7,475 nt of DNA from Rhodococcus sp. IITR03 (GCA_001017865.1 LATQ01000177.1:1-7475), one strand, 5' to 3'; positions 1-6,174 are shown, counted from the first letter of the stretch. Program-made: numbers and translations. The notes: a model not told the origin generated them from the sequence alone.

Positions 1-271
1 GACGAGCGGGTCGCACTCGCCACGCAGCCACGGTGCGCGGCGACCTGATCCCCCTCTTCGCCGACCTGCCTCGGCGCCGGACGCGATGGCCTCGACAGGG
101 CCGCGGGATCTGGCGGAGCAGCTGCTCACGCTGGTTCCGTTCATCCTGGTCGCGCTGCTCGTGATCGTCGTCTTCCGGCATCCGATCGCGCTGCTCATCG
201 CCTTCGGTGTGCTGTTCGTCGCGGGTCGCCGGGCCTACCGACTTCTGGGCGAGGGCCGCGGGCCGTCCTGA
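1..271 (+). CDS. DUF1707 membrane protein, 5' partial, two apparent frameshifts
   Basis: This is the C-terminal part of a DUF1707 (SHOCT-like) membrane protein whose start lies before the window. Frame 1 opens with DERVALATQ, the end of the DUF1707 helix pair. The domain continues in frame 3 as TVRGDLIPLFADLP, and the tail continues in frame 2 from about position 72. Two missing bases, near 27-28 and near 70-71, restore one protein. After the domain come two hydrophobic stretches (VPFILVALLVIVVF and IALLIAFGVLFVAG) and a short basic tail ending at the TGA at 269-271. It probably sits in the cytoplasmic membrane with the DUF1707 domain inside the cell. The family's function is unknown; DUF1707 is an actinobacterial domain often found at the N-terminus of small membrane proteins. 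The next gene is a paralogue. An ATG at 86 could be mistaken for the start of a 61-residue protein, but that would cut off the domain. Confidence 0.7.
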   Translation, partial: TSGSHSPRSHGARRPDPPLRRPASAPDAMASTGPRDLAEQLLTLVPFILVALLVIVVFRHPIALLIAFGVLFVAGRRAYRLLGEGRGPS

Positions 272-348
272 CCTCGCGGTGCTCGGCCGCGTCCTCCTGC
301 CGTTGCGGAGATCCTGTAGTCGAGATCACAGCCCTTCGAGAGGCGCCC

Positions 349-373
349 GTGCCTGTCGCCGGTCCGACGGCAC
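349..373. repeat. Imperfect inverted repeat upstream of second DUF1707 gene
   Basis: GTGCC-T-GTCG (349-358) pairs with CGACGGCAC (365-373) around a six-base loop, giving nine base pairs with one bulged T. It lies between the two DUF1707 genes and just upstream of the putative -10 box at 378. It could be an operator, or a weak terminator for the first gene. There is no T-run behind it, so an intrinsic terminator is not well supported. Confidence 0.35.
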
Positions 374-377
374 AGGT

Positions 378-383
378 TAGTGT
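378..383 (+). promoter_or_regulatory. Putative -10 box of a leaderless promoter
   Basis: TAGTGT matches the actinobacterial TANNNT -10 pattern. It ends 7 bases before the ATG at 391, which would place transcription start at or next to the A of the start codon. No Shine-Dalgarno sequence precedes this ATG, which fits a leaderless mRNA. No convincing -35 is visible. Confidence 0.4.
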
Positions 384-390
384 GGCCGGC

Positions 391-830
391 ATGCCCGAAC
401 ACCCCGACATCCGGATCGGCAACGCAGAACGCAGTGAGGCGCTCGACCTGCTCGGCGAACACTTCGCGCTCGGCCGGCTGACGCTGTCGGAGTTCGACGA
501 ACGCAGCGCGAAGGCATCGGCCGCGACGACGCGGGGCGATCTCCAGGTGCTGTTCACCGACCTGCCGCCCACGTCACCGAGCTGCCCACCACGACCCGCG
601 ACGACCTCCCGGTGATCGCCCCGCGGAAGGATCCCGAGCGCTGGCGCGAGGTCGTGATGGGGCTGACGCCGCTCGTCGCGCTCGTGTTGTTCTTCACGTT
701 CGACACGTGGTTGTTCTTCTTGTTGATCCCCGCCGTGGGCATCGTCCTGTTCGCCGGTCGCGACCGGGACGGGCACAGCACCGACGACAGGGGAGCCGAC
801 AGTCGCCGGGACGAGAAGAAGAACGCCTGA
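391..830 (+). CDS. DUF1707 and two-helix membrane protein, one apparent frameshift
   Basis: After adding one missing base near 568 the product is 146 residues. The DUF1707 domain covers about residues 6-58: IRIGNAERSEA, then GRLTLSEFDERS, ending TRGDLQVLFTDLP. Behind the break the frame continues AHVTELPTTTRDDLPV. Two hydrophobic segments follow at about residues 91-104 and 107-123, then a charged tail ending DEKKNA. ATG 391 is chosen over a GTG at 349 because the domain begins directly after it and a TANNNT box sits 7 bases upstream. The function is unknown; it is expected in the cytoplasmic membrane. It is a paralogue of the preceding gene and appears cotranscribed with the VanZ-like gene that starts 3 bases after its stop. 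The frame break falls right after the sequence CCGACCTGCC, the same place as in the first copy. A sequencing error is the simplest reading. Confidence 0.78.
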
Positions 831-833
831 ACC

Positions 834-1196
834 GTGCCGTCCACGCTCCTCCGGCACCGCGCTCTGCCGCTGATCGTCGCGGTCGTCGTCATCACCGCGA
901 TGCTGCTCTCCCCCGGCGGCACGGTGCCGAGCGGCCCGCCGCACGCCGACAAGGTCACACACGCACTGATGTTCCTGGCCCTCGCGCTCTGCTCCCGTTA
1001 CGCACGGATCTCCCCCGTCGTCACGGTGGTGTGGCTGGGCCTCTACGGTGTGCTGACGGAGATCCTCCAGGCCACCGTCGCGGTCCGGCGTTCCGGATCG
1101 TTCTGGGACTGGTGCGCCGATCTCGTCGGCGTCGCGATCGGCCTCGCCGTCGCGGCCGTCGTCGGCTCACGTTCTCGCACGCGGTCGAAACCGTAA
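834..1196 (+). CDS. VanZ-like family membrane protein
   Basis: A 120-residue protein starting at GTG, 3 bases after the stop of the DUF1707 gene, so almost certainly in the same transcript. It shows the VanZ-like signature: ADKVTHALMFLALAL (residues 38-52), then GVLTEILQ (72-79), then an Arg/Ser-rich loop and SFWDWCADLVGVAIGL (89-104). The charged residues D39, K40, H43, E77, D92 and D96 sit where the family conserves them. Four membrane helices are likely, at about 11-27, 42-56, 60-79 and 97-111. VanZ of enterococci confers low-level teicoplanin resistance, but most actinobacterial members are uncharacterised, so no resistance role is claimed. The weak GAAGAAG stretch before the stop of the previous gene may serve as ribosome-binding site, or the gene may be translationally coupled. 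Confidence 0.85.
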   Translation: MPSTLLRHRALPLIVAVVVITAMLLSPGGTVPSGPPHADKVTHALMFLALALCSRYARISPVVTVVWLGLYGVLTEILQATVAVRRSGSFWDWCADLVGVAIGLAVAAVVGSRSRTRSKP

Positions 1197-1210
1197 GCAT
1201 CAACCCGTGA

Positions 1211-1239
1211 TTCGTCACAAAACCTGACGCTGGTAGCCT
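1211..1239 (+). promoter_or_regulatory. Putative promoter of the ESX-type cassette
   Basis: TTCGTC (1211-1216) and TAGCCT (1234-1239) are separated by exactly 17 bases and fit the actinobacterial housekeeping -35/-10 pattern. Transcription would start near 1246 and give a leader of about 48 bases before the ATG at 1294. The site lies in the only sizeable gap between the VanZ-like gene and the four-gene cassette. Confidence 0.5.
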
Positions 1240-1253
1240 CCTCCGCGCCGACA

Positions 1254-1272
1254 GTCCGACGGGGGATCGGAC
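1254..1272 (+). repeat. Small inverted repeat in the leader
   Basis: GTCCGA (1254-1259) and TCGGAC (1267-1272) are a perfect six-base inverted repeat around a seven-base loop. It lies inside the predicted leader, about 20 bases before the start codon. It may fold in the mRNA; no regulatory role can be shown from sequence. Confidence 0.3.
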
Positions 1273-1293
1273 GGGCTGTTCACGGGGGAACGA

Positions 1294-1611
1294 ATGTCGC
1301 AGGAACAGGTCGCGGACGCACTACCGACGGTGCTCCCGCCGTATCTCTATCTACCGTGCGCGGAAGCGGTCTCGGATCCGGCCGATGCCACCGTCGACTA
1401 TCGATATCTCAGCGACGGCCGCATCGCGCTGCTCGCCTACACGGCACTCGACCGTCTCCACTCCTGTTGCGGCGCCGGCCAACCGTGGCTGGCGCTGCCC
1501 ACGCACGTGCTCCCGCGACTGCGTGAGGCACAGCCGTGGGATTCGCTGCTGCTCGACGTCCCGATACCCGAAGCGGAACGTCGACACCCGGCCTCCGGAG
1601 ACGGGAGATGA
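1294..1611 (+). CDS. SAV_915/SseB-like family protein
   Basis: A 105-residue soluble protein. The start is supported by a GGGGGAA ribosome-binding site at 1284-1290. The core resembles the actinobacterial SAV_915 family and the wider SseB-like fold: LPPYLYLP near the N-terminus, DGRIALLAYTALDRL (residues 41-55), GAGQPWLALPT (60-70), LLLDVPIP (85-92). The biochemical role of this family is not known. I recall members near small ESX-type genes, but cannot verify this here. Its TGA overlaps the ATG of the next gene (ATGA at 1608-1611), so the two are translationally coupled, and it is the first gene of the four-gene unit. A cytoplasmic helper or chaperone role for the secreted neighbours is inference only. 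Confidence 0.65.
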   Translation: MSQEQVADALPTVLPPYLYLPCAEAVSDPADATVDYRYLSDGRIALLAYTALDRLHSCCGAGQPWLALPTHVLPRLREAQPWDSLLLDVPIPEAERRHPASGDGR

Positions 1612-1889
1612 GCCTGTACGTCGATCCCGCCGAACTCGATCGGGCCGCAGGCATCTACACGGGTGCGGCCACGGACACCGCGGCTCTCGTCGACACCTGC
1701 CCCACGAGCGTGGACGCGGGTCTCGCGACCGGCCCGCTCACCGGCATGATTGCCCAGATCGTCACCGACCTCGCCGGCATGGTCGAGGTGCTCGGCGGAA
1801 CGGGTGGCCTGCTGACGACCACGGCGCAGACGTACCGGGACGCCGACGACGAGGCCGCCGCCGCGCTCGTCCGGACCTGGTCGGAGTGA
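1608..1889 (+). CDS. EspC-like small type VII secretion substrate
   Basis: A 93-residue, Ala/Asp-rich, helical protein with no cysteine pair, no membrane segment and no cleavable signal peptide. The opening LYVDPAELDRAAGIY resembles the EspC/DUF2580 (T7SS_ESX_EspC) profile: a short strand, Val-Asp-Pro, then an amphipathic helix. A Gly-rich bend (GGTGG, about 63-67) separates this from a C-terminal helix with Y76-R-D-A-D80, which fits the YxxxD/E signal of mycobacterial ESX substrates. No central WxG is present, so it is more likely the partner of the WXG protein encoded next. Such substrates are typically exported as a dimer with one WxG and one YxxxD/E partner, which this pair could form. 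ATGA overlap with the upstream gene. Confidence 0.72.
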   Translation: MSLYVDPAELDRAAGIYTGAATDTAALVDTCPTSVDAGLATGPLTGMIAQIVTDLAGMVEVLGGTGGLLTTTAQTYRDADDEAAAALVRTWSE

Positions 1890-1891
1890 CC

Positions 1892-3029
1892 GTGCCGATC
1901 GATACTTTCATCGCAGGCAACCCCACCGATATCCGACGGGTCGAGGACTGGATCCGCACGACGCTGGGCACCACGATCACGAGCGTCGCCGACCGCCGCG
2001 GCCCGGGCGCGGCGCATCGCCGACGACGCCTGGGAGGGCGACGCTTCCAAGACCTACCTCGACAGGTCGAGCGAACACGTCCACGCCATCGACGATTTCC
2101 ACGAGCGGACCTCGAGGACCGCCGATGTCTTCGCGGGCCTGGCGGGCGAACTGTCGCGCGCCCTGTTTGACATGGCCGACATCCGCGCTCGCGCCGCCAC
2201 TGCCGGTCTGTCCGTCTTCACCGACATGATCAGCGAGCCCCCACCGGCCTACGACGAAGCCACCACGCAAAGGGCTGCAGCGTACGAAGAGGCGCGCGGG
2301 GCGGCCGAGGCGGTTCACGCTCGCTGGTCGGTCGCAGTCGCAACCGCCACGAACACCTGGACCGGACACCCGTGGTCCGCGTCCTTCCTCGTGAGCACCG
2401 CGCTCGACTACGTCGACAAGACCCTGCAAGGCAGGATCGCGGACCTCCTCACCGTGCAGCAGCACCTCCGGACCGAGGCGATCCGTGAGATGGAGCGATT
2501 TCTCACGCTTTCGCCGGACACACCCTACGACGAGCTGCGACGCCTGTTCGGTTGTGCGCGGGAACCACTCGACGATCTGGTGGCGACCACCGGTCGCCTC
2601 GACGACATGGCGTCGATGTCCCGGACAGCCGGCCGAGCCGCGGGGGCCATAGGTCTCGTCGCCGGTGTAGGGCTCGACTATTTCGCGGGTGGTGAGTCCC
2701 TCGAACAGGCCGTGGTATCCAACGGTGTGGGTCTCGCTGCCTCGATAGCAACCGGCGCGGCGGTGGGAAGTGCGGTCGGGTCGATAGTTCCGGGCGCCGG
2801 CACGGCGTTCGGAGCGGTGGTCGGCGCGGGAGTGGGGACGGCCGCCGGAATCTTCACATCGGGAGCGGTCGACAACCTCTACGAGTCGAGTACCGAGTCC
2901 GTGTGGAGAGCGATAGGCGCCGGTTGGGAAGAGGTCGAAAGTGCTGCCGCAGCTACCGGAAAGTTGGCCGGCGCCACCGTCGGTGGAACGTTGCGCCTGG
3001 GAAGAGGAATACTCGATGCCGTCTTCTGA
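1892..3029 (+). CDS. WXG protein with glycine-zipper C-terminus, candidate ESX effector; one apparent frameshift
   Basis: Removing one extra C near 1993 gives a single 378-residue protein. GTG 1892 is preferred because GGAG lies 5 bases upstream (1883-1886); GTG 1886, overlapping the previous stop, is the alternative. Residues about 8-90 form a WXG100-like helical hairpin with the turn DDAWEGDAS (W47, G49). A second helical region has another W-x-G turn, NTWTGHPW (W156, G158). From about 248 the protein becomes small-residue rich and hydrophobic, and residues about 280-319 hold many GxxxG-type spacings (GAAVGSAVGSIVPGAG, FGAVVGAGVGTAAG), a glycine zipper able to insert into membranes. No recognisable enzyme domain is seen. 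By analogy with LXG/WXG effectors such as TelE, which carry glycine zippers and form pores, this is a candidate membrane-acting toxin. That role is inference. A short model starting at 2172 would lose the WXG domain. Confidence 0.68.
3003..3008 (+). promoter_or_regulatory. Ribosome-binding site that decides the start at 3016
   Basis: AGAGGA lies 7 bases before ATG 3016, inside the end of the WXG gene. It supports starting the membrane-protein gene there rather than at GTG 3093, which has no purine-rich sequence in front of it. Confidence 0.6.
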
Positions 3030-3929
3030 TCGTCCCGATCTCCGGACTTACGGGGATCCTCGAGCCACCCCCGTCATCGTGTTCACTGCCTCGTGGGTCT
3101 GTTGTGCCCGCTGCTGATCGTCGCGGCCGTGATCGAACGGGTGGCGGCAGGACTACCGTTCGCGTTTCCCGACGCTACGGCCTTCCTTCTGACACTGGGC
3201 GCAACCATCCTGATGTATCCGGTGCTCGGTGTCCTCATGTACAGCCCCCGGATCAGCGCTGATCACATCGTCGCGGGCTCCGAGAGTTCTCAGCCGGTTC
3301 TCCTTCTCCGGCAATCCCCTTCGATATTCTGGAGCGTCGTCATTCAGATCGGGACATTCACGCTCATGTTCCTCGTGATCATCTGGGTCAGCGACGGGTC
3401 TCGGGAACAGCTATCCGGAAGCATCGTCCTGACCGTACTCGCCTGCGTGTGGCAGGTCGGCTACTGCTTCTTCATCGTCCGACACAAACTGCGCCCCGGT
3501 TACATCGCACTCTCCGCGGAGGGAATCCGCTTCAGCGATCACGCCACGGACACCTGGATCCCCTGGGAGGCATCGACGTCCGGAGTGCTGACCGACCCCC
3601 TCTACGTCGTGATCGTCGCCCTACCGGTGCGTGGCGCCACCACGAGTTCACGGGTTCCACTGCCGTGGCGGATCATCGACGACCGCAAGGACAGCGACCT
3701 ACGTCCCTCATCCCGACGCCGCCCCGGTCATACTGCCCGCATCGACCGGCGCCGGTTCGCGATCGCACCCGAACTCCTCGACGCCGTGCTCGACCACTAT
3801 CTCCGCGACCCCGACGCCCGCGCCGAACTCGCGATCCCCGACGCTGTCGCAAGCCGAGTCGACGAGCTGCGCTCCTACGCACCCGGACCGCGGTGGCGAC
3901 GCTACGGTCCGGTCCCCGTGCCGACCTGA
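3016..3929 (+). CDS. Four-helix membrane protein with PH-like domain, candidate immunity protein; one apparent frameshift
   Basis: With one base added near 3090-3093 the product is 304 residues from ATG 3016. It opens MPSSDRPDLRTYGDP and overlaps the WXG gene by 14 bases. Four membrane helices are predicted at about 19-40, 55-76, 103-126 and 134-155. They are followed by a cytoplasmic region starting YIALSAEGIRFSDHA and WIPWEAST, which resembles a bacterial PH-like (bPH) beta module, and then a basic Arg-rich stretch and a helix. The family was not recognised. Tight linkage behind a candidate membrane-acting effector suggests an immunity role, which is inference. Base composition here is lower in GC than the flanks (31/60 in 3301-3360 against 42/60 in 4201-4260). 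If the base is not missing, translation would have to start at GTG 3093 and give 278 residues lacking part of the first helix. Confidence 0.6.
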
Positions 3930-3935
3930 GCACGG
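3916..3935. terminator. Possible weak hairpin between convergent genes
   Basis: CCGTGC (3916-3921) and GCACGG (3930-3935) are a perfect six-base inverted repeat around an eight-base loop. It spans the stop codon of the membrane-protein gene, and only 23 bases separate that stop from the convergent phosphatase gene. There is no T-run on either strand, so intrinsic termination is uncertain. Confidence 0.25.
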
Positions 3936-3952
3936 CGGCGCCGAGGTGACGG

Positions 3953-4783
3953 TCAGGCGGTCAGGTTCGAATCGACGAGCCGGGTCCGCAGGGCCTGCAG
4001 GGTGTCGTCGTCGAGACCGAGTCCGGCGGCGAAGTACTGCTCGATGGTTCCGTAGCGCGACAACGCCTCGTCGATCGCCACCTCGAGGTACTCGCGACGC
4101 ACACCGAGCAGGGGTGTGATCAGGTCCGGATCGCCGCCGAGCGATGCGAACCGGGCGAAGAAGTCGTCGAAATGCGGGAGCAGTTCGTCGTTCGTGCGCA
4201 GGTAGTCGGCGAACACGGCTTCCTGGTCGGCTCCGGCGAACATGAGCAGCGAGGCCGCCGCCCAGCCGGTGCGGTCCTTGCCGGCACTGCAGTGCACGAG
4301 CGCCGGGACGTCGCCGTGCGCGACGGTGCTCGCCAGGGTCCGGTACGACGCCACAGCGCTCGGCAGCGTGACGAACTCGCGGTAGCTCTGCCGCAGGTAC
4401 TCGACGGCACGACCGTCCCCGAGCGTCTGGGCCACCAGCTCCGGGTTGGACACGAGTTCCGGCAGCGCGGCCGCGATCGATCCGCTCTGCCGGTCGGCGA
4501 GGACGTCGAGCCCGAGGTGCCGGGCACCGTCGGGGACGCGATCGGGACGGCGCTGCTGCTCCTCGAGCGTGCGCAGGTCGAAGACCGTCGCGATGCTCAG
4601 GGCGTCGAGGGTCTCGACGTCGGTGTCGGTCAGGCGGCTGAGGTCCGTCGAGCGGAAGACCACTCCGGTGCGGACCACGCCGCCGAACGAACTCCGGCAA
4701 CCGCCGATGTCCCTCAGGTTGACCAGCGACGGAATCGCGAAGGATTCGCCCCCGGTTACGGTCTCGTCCAGTGCATCGGCCAT
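3953..4783 (-). CDS. MptpB-like protein-tyrosine/phosphoinositide phosphatase
   Basis: An intact 276-residue protein of the Y_phosphatase3 family, the family and length of Mycobacterium tuberculosis PtpB. The signature P-loop HCSAGKDRTG lies at residues 164-173, with nucleophile C165, K169, D170 and R171, as in the HCxAGKDR motif of dual-specificity/phosphoinositide phosphatases. Other family landmarks are NLRDIGG (22-28), FRSTDLSRL (43-51), ADYLRTND and LLGVRREYLE. It has no signal peptide; mycobacterial PtpB is nevertheless released, so location here is open. The ATG at 4783 is chosen because a TANNNT box sits 7 bases upstream and the conserved N-terminal block follows. It is read in the same direction as lat, 47 bases downstream of the lat stop. 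The open frame continues upstream into lat in a different frame, which is not coding. Confidence 0.9.
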   Translation of the reverse strand: MADALDETVTGGESFAIPSLVNLRDIGGCRSSFGGVVRTGVVFRSTDLSRLTDTDVETLDALSIATVFDLRTLEEQQRRPDRVPDGARHLGLDVLADRQSGSIAAALPELVSNPELVAQTLGDGRAVEYLRQSYREFVTLPSAVASYRTLASTVAHGDVPALVHCSAGKDRTGWAAASLLMFAGADQEAVFADYLRTNDELLPHFDDFFARFASLGGDPDLITPLLGVRREYLEVAIDEALSRYGTIEQYFAAGLGLDDDTLQALRTRLVDSNLTA

Positions 4784-4790
4784 GTCCGAC

Positions 4791-4796
4791 AAGCTA
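4791..4796 (-). promoter_or_regulatory. Putative -10 box of a leaderless promoter for the phosphatase
   Basis: On the - strand TAGCTT is followed by 7 bases and then the ATG at 4783. This matches TANNNT with transcription starting at or next to the start codon. No good -35 is apparent. It would allow the phosphatase to be expressed apart from lat. Confidence 0.4.
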
Positions 4797-4830
4797 CCGC
4801 CGTCCGGCCGTGAACAGGTGGACCCACCCC

Positions 4831-6162
4831 TCATTCGTACTGCGAGGTCACCCTGTCGAGCGCGTCGAGGGCCTCGTCGAGCTCGTGGGTGGTGACGACG
4901 AGCGGCGGCCGGAAGCGGATGCCTCGCGTGCCTGTCCCGATCACGAGGACGTGTTCGTCGCGGTACAACCGTCGCAGCATCTCGTCGCGGATCTCCGGAG
5001 TCGGGAGGTCGACGGCGCACATCAGTCCGCGTCCGCGCGGCTCGGTGACGACCGGTCGTCGCGCGGCGAGCTGCTGCAACCCCGACAGCAGGTGCGCTCC
5101 GCTCAACCGGGCACGGTCGATGAGCCGGTCGTGCTCGACGACCTCGAGGATGCGGCGGGCCCGCACCATGTCGGTGAGATTGCCGCCCCACGTCGAGTTG
5201 ATCCGCGAACTCACGGCGAACACGTTGTCGGGCACCTCGTCGATGCGTCCACCGGCCATGATCCCGCACACCTGCGTCTTCTTGCCGAAGGCGACGATGT
5301 CGGGGGTGACGCCGAGCTGCTGGTAGGCCCACGCGGTGCCGGTCGTGCCGGCGCCGGTCTGCACCTCGTCGAAGATCACCAGGGCGTCGTTCTCCCGGCA
5401 CAACCGCGCGATCGCCTGAAGAACTCGGGACGGAAGTGGTGGTCGCCGCCTTCCCCCTGGATCGGTTCGGCGACGAAGCACGCGATGTCGTGGGGACGTT
5501 CGGCGAAGGCGCGGCGTGCCTGTTCGAGGGCCATCTCCTCGGCCGCGGCGACGTCGCGTCCCTCGGTGAGATAGGGCGCATCGATCCGCGGCCAGTCGAA
5601 CTTGGGGAACCGGTCGGTCTTGACCGGATCGGTGTTGGTCAGCGACAGCGTGTACCCGGTGCGGCCGTGGAACGCCTCGGTCAGGTGCAGCACCGATCCG
5701 CCAGGTGGGCGGGCAGACCGCGGGCCTCGTTGAGACGGCTCTTCCAGTCGAACGCGACCTTGAGCGCGTTCTCCACGGCGAGCCGCCACCGTCGACGAAG
5801 AACAGGTGCGGGAGAGCCGGGTCGCCGAGTACGCGCACGAAGGTCTCGACGAAGCGCGCCATGGGCACGGTGTAGATGTCGGAGTTGCTGGGTTTGTTCG
5901 CCGCGACGGCGGCGAGTTCGTGCGCTGCCTCAGGATCGGTCAGCGCGGGATGGTTCATTCCGAGCGTGGACGACGCGAAGAACCCGAACATGTCGAGCCA
6001 CGTGGTTCCGTCCCGGGCGTCGACGAGGCGTACTCCGCGGGAACGGTCGAGATCGAGGACGAGGTCGAAACCGTCGGCGAGCATGTGCCGGTCGAGGATG
6101 CTGTGTACCCGGTCGGGGGCGAGGTTCTCGGCACCGTCCGGGTTTCGGAATGCAGTGCTCAT
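4831..6162 (-). CDS. lat: L-lysine 6-aminotransferase (Lat), three apparent frameshifts
   Basis: A PLP-dependent class III aminotransferase that moves the epsilon-amino group of L-lysine to 2-oxoglutarate, giving 2-aminoadipate 6-semialdehyde and glutamate. Adding one base near each of 5783, 5700 and 5420 gives 444 residues, close to the 449 of mycobacterial Lat (Rv3290c). The restored junctions read VDGGALAVENALK, PAHLAGSVLHL and HFRPEFFQAIARLC, each as expected for the family. Landmarks are FVAEPIQGEGGD (about 230-241), IFDEVQTG (264-271), AFGKKTQVCG with the Schiff-base lysine in the KK pair (295/296), and NSTWGGNLTDMVR. Start ATG 6162 matches MSTAFRNPDG; an upstream GTG at 6192 is less likely. 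The gene lies 66 bases downstream of lrpA. Three lesions could mean a decayed gene, but intact coding sequence in all three frame segments and similar lesions in neighbours favour sequence error. Confidence 0.88.
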   Translation of the reverse strand: MSTAFRNPDGAENLAPDRVHSILDRHMLADGFDLVLDLDRSRGVRLVDARDGTTWLDMFGFFASSTLGMNHPALTDPEAAHELAAVAANKPSNSDIYTVPMARFVETFVRVLGDPALPHLFFVDGGGSPWRTRSRSRSTGRAVSTRPAVCPPTWRIGAAPDRGVPRPHRVHAVADQHRSGQDRPVPQVRLAADRCALSHRGTRRRRGRGDGPRTGTPRLRRTSPRHRVLRRRTDPGGRRRPPLPSRVLQAIARLCRENDALVIFDEVQTGAGTTGTAWAYQQLGVTPDIVAFGKKTQVCGIMAGGRIDEVPDNVFAVSSRINSTWGGNLTDMVRARRILEVVEHDRLIDRARLSGAHLLSGLQQLAARRPVVTEPRGRGLMCAVDLPTPEIRDEMLRRLYRDEHVLVIGTGTRGIRFRPPLVVTTHELDEALDALDRVTSQYE

Positions 6163-6168
6163 GACCCC

Positions 6169-6174
6169 ACCGTA
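6169..6174 (-). promoter_or_regulatory. Weak -10-like box before lat
   Basis: On the - strand TACGGT is followed by 6 bases and the lat ATG. It fits TANNNT, but it overlaps a GGTGGGG that could instead act as ribosome-binding site for a message starting upstream of lrpA. No -35 is evident. lat may be read both from lrpA and from here. Confidence 0.25.

Noticed and set aside
195..962. A 255-residue - strand open frame opposite the DUF1707 and VanZ-like genes
   Set aside because: Low-complexity Arg/Gly/Asp-rich sequence typical of an antisense frame in GC-rich DNA; it overlaps three supported + strand genes.
834..1196. VanZ-like gene as a glycopeptide resistance determinant
   Set aside because: There are no vanHAX-type neighbours, and most actinobacterial VanZ-like proteins have no shown role in resistance.
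1385..2170. A 261-residue + strand open frame
   Set aside because: Mostly an Arg/His-rich shadow of the SAV_915-like and EspC-like genes; only its middle part (from 1892 to about 1993) is real and belongs to the WXG protein.
3708..4700. A 330-residue - strand open frame crossing two convergent genes
   Set aside because: It is an alternative frame of the phosphatase and antisense to the membrane-protein gene, with no family resemblance.
4771..5574. Long + strand open frames opposite lat and the phosphatase (also 4172-4813 and 5436-6164)
   Set aside because: Mirror frames of GC-rich coding sequence; lat and the phosphatase account for this DNA.
3953..5581. A single 542-residue - strand open frame joining an unknown N-terminal part to the phosphatase
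   Set aside because: The first part is lat read in the wrong frame (Arg/Pro-rich shadow). The phosphatase has its own ATG at 4783 and its usual 276-residue length.
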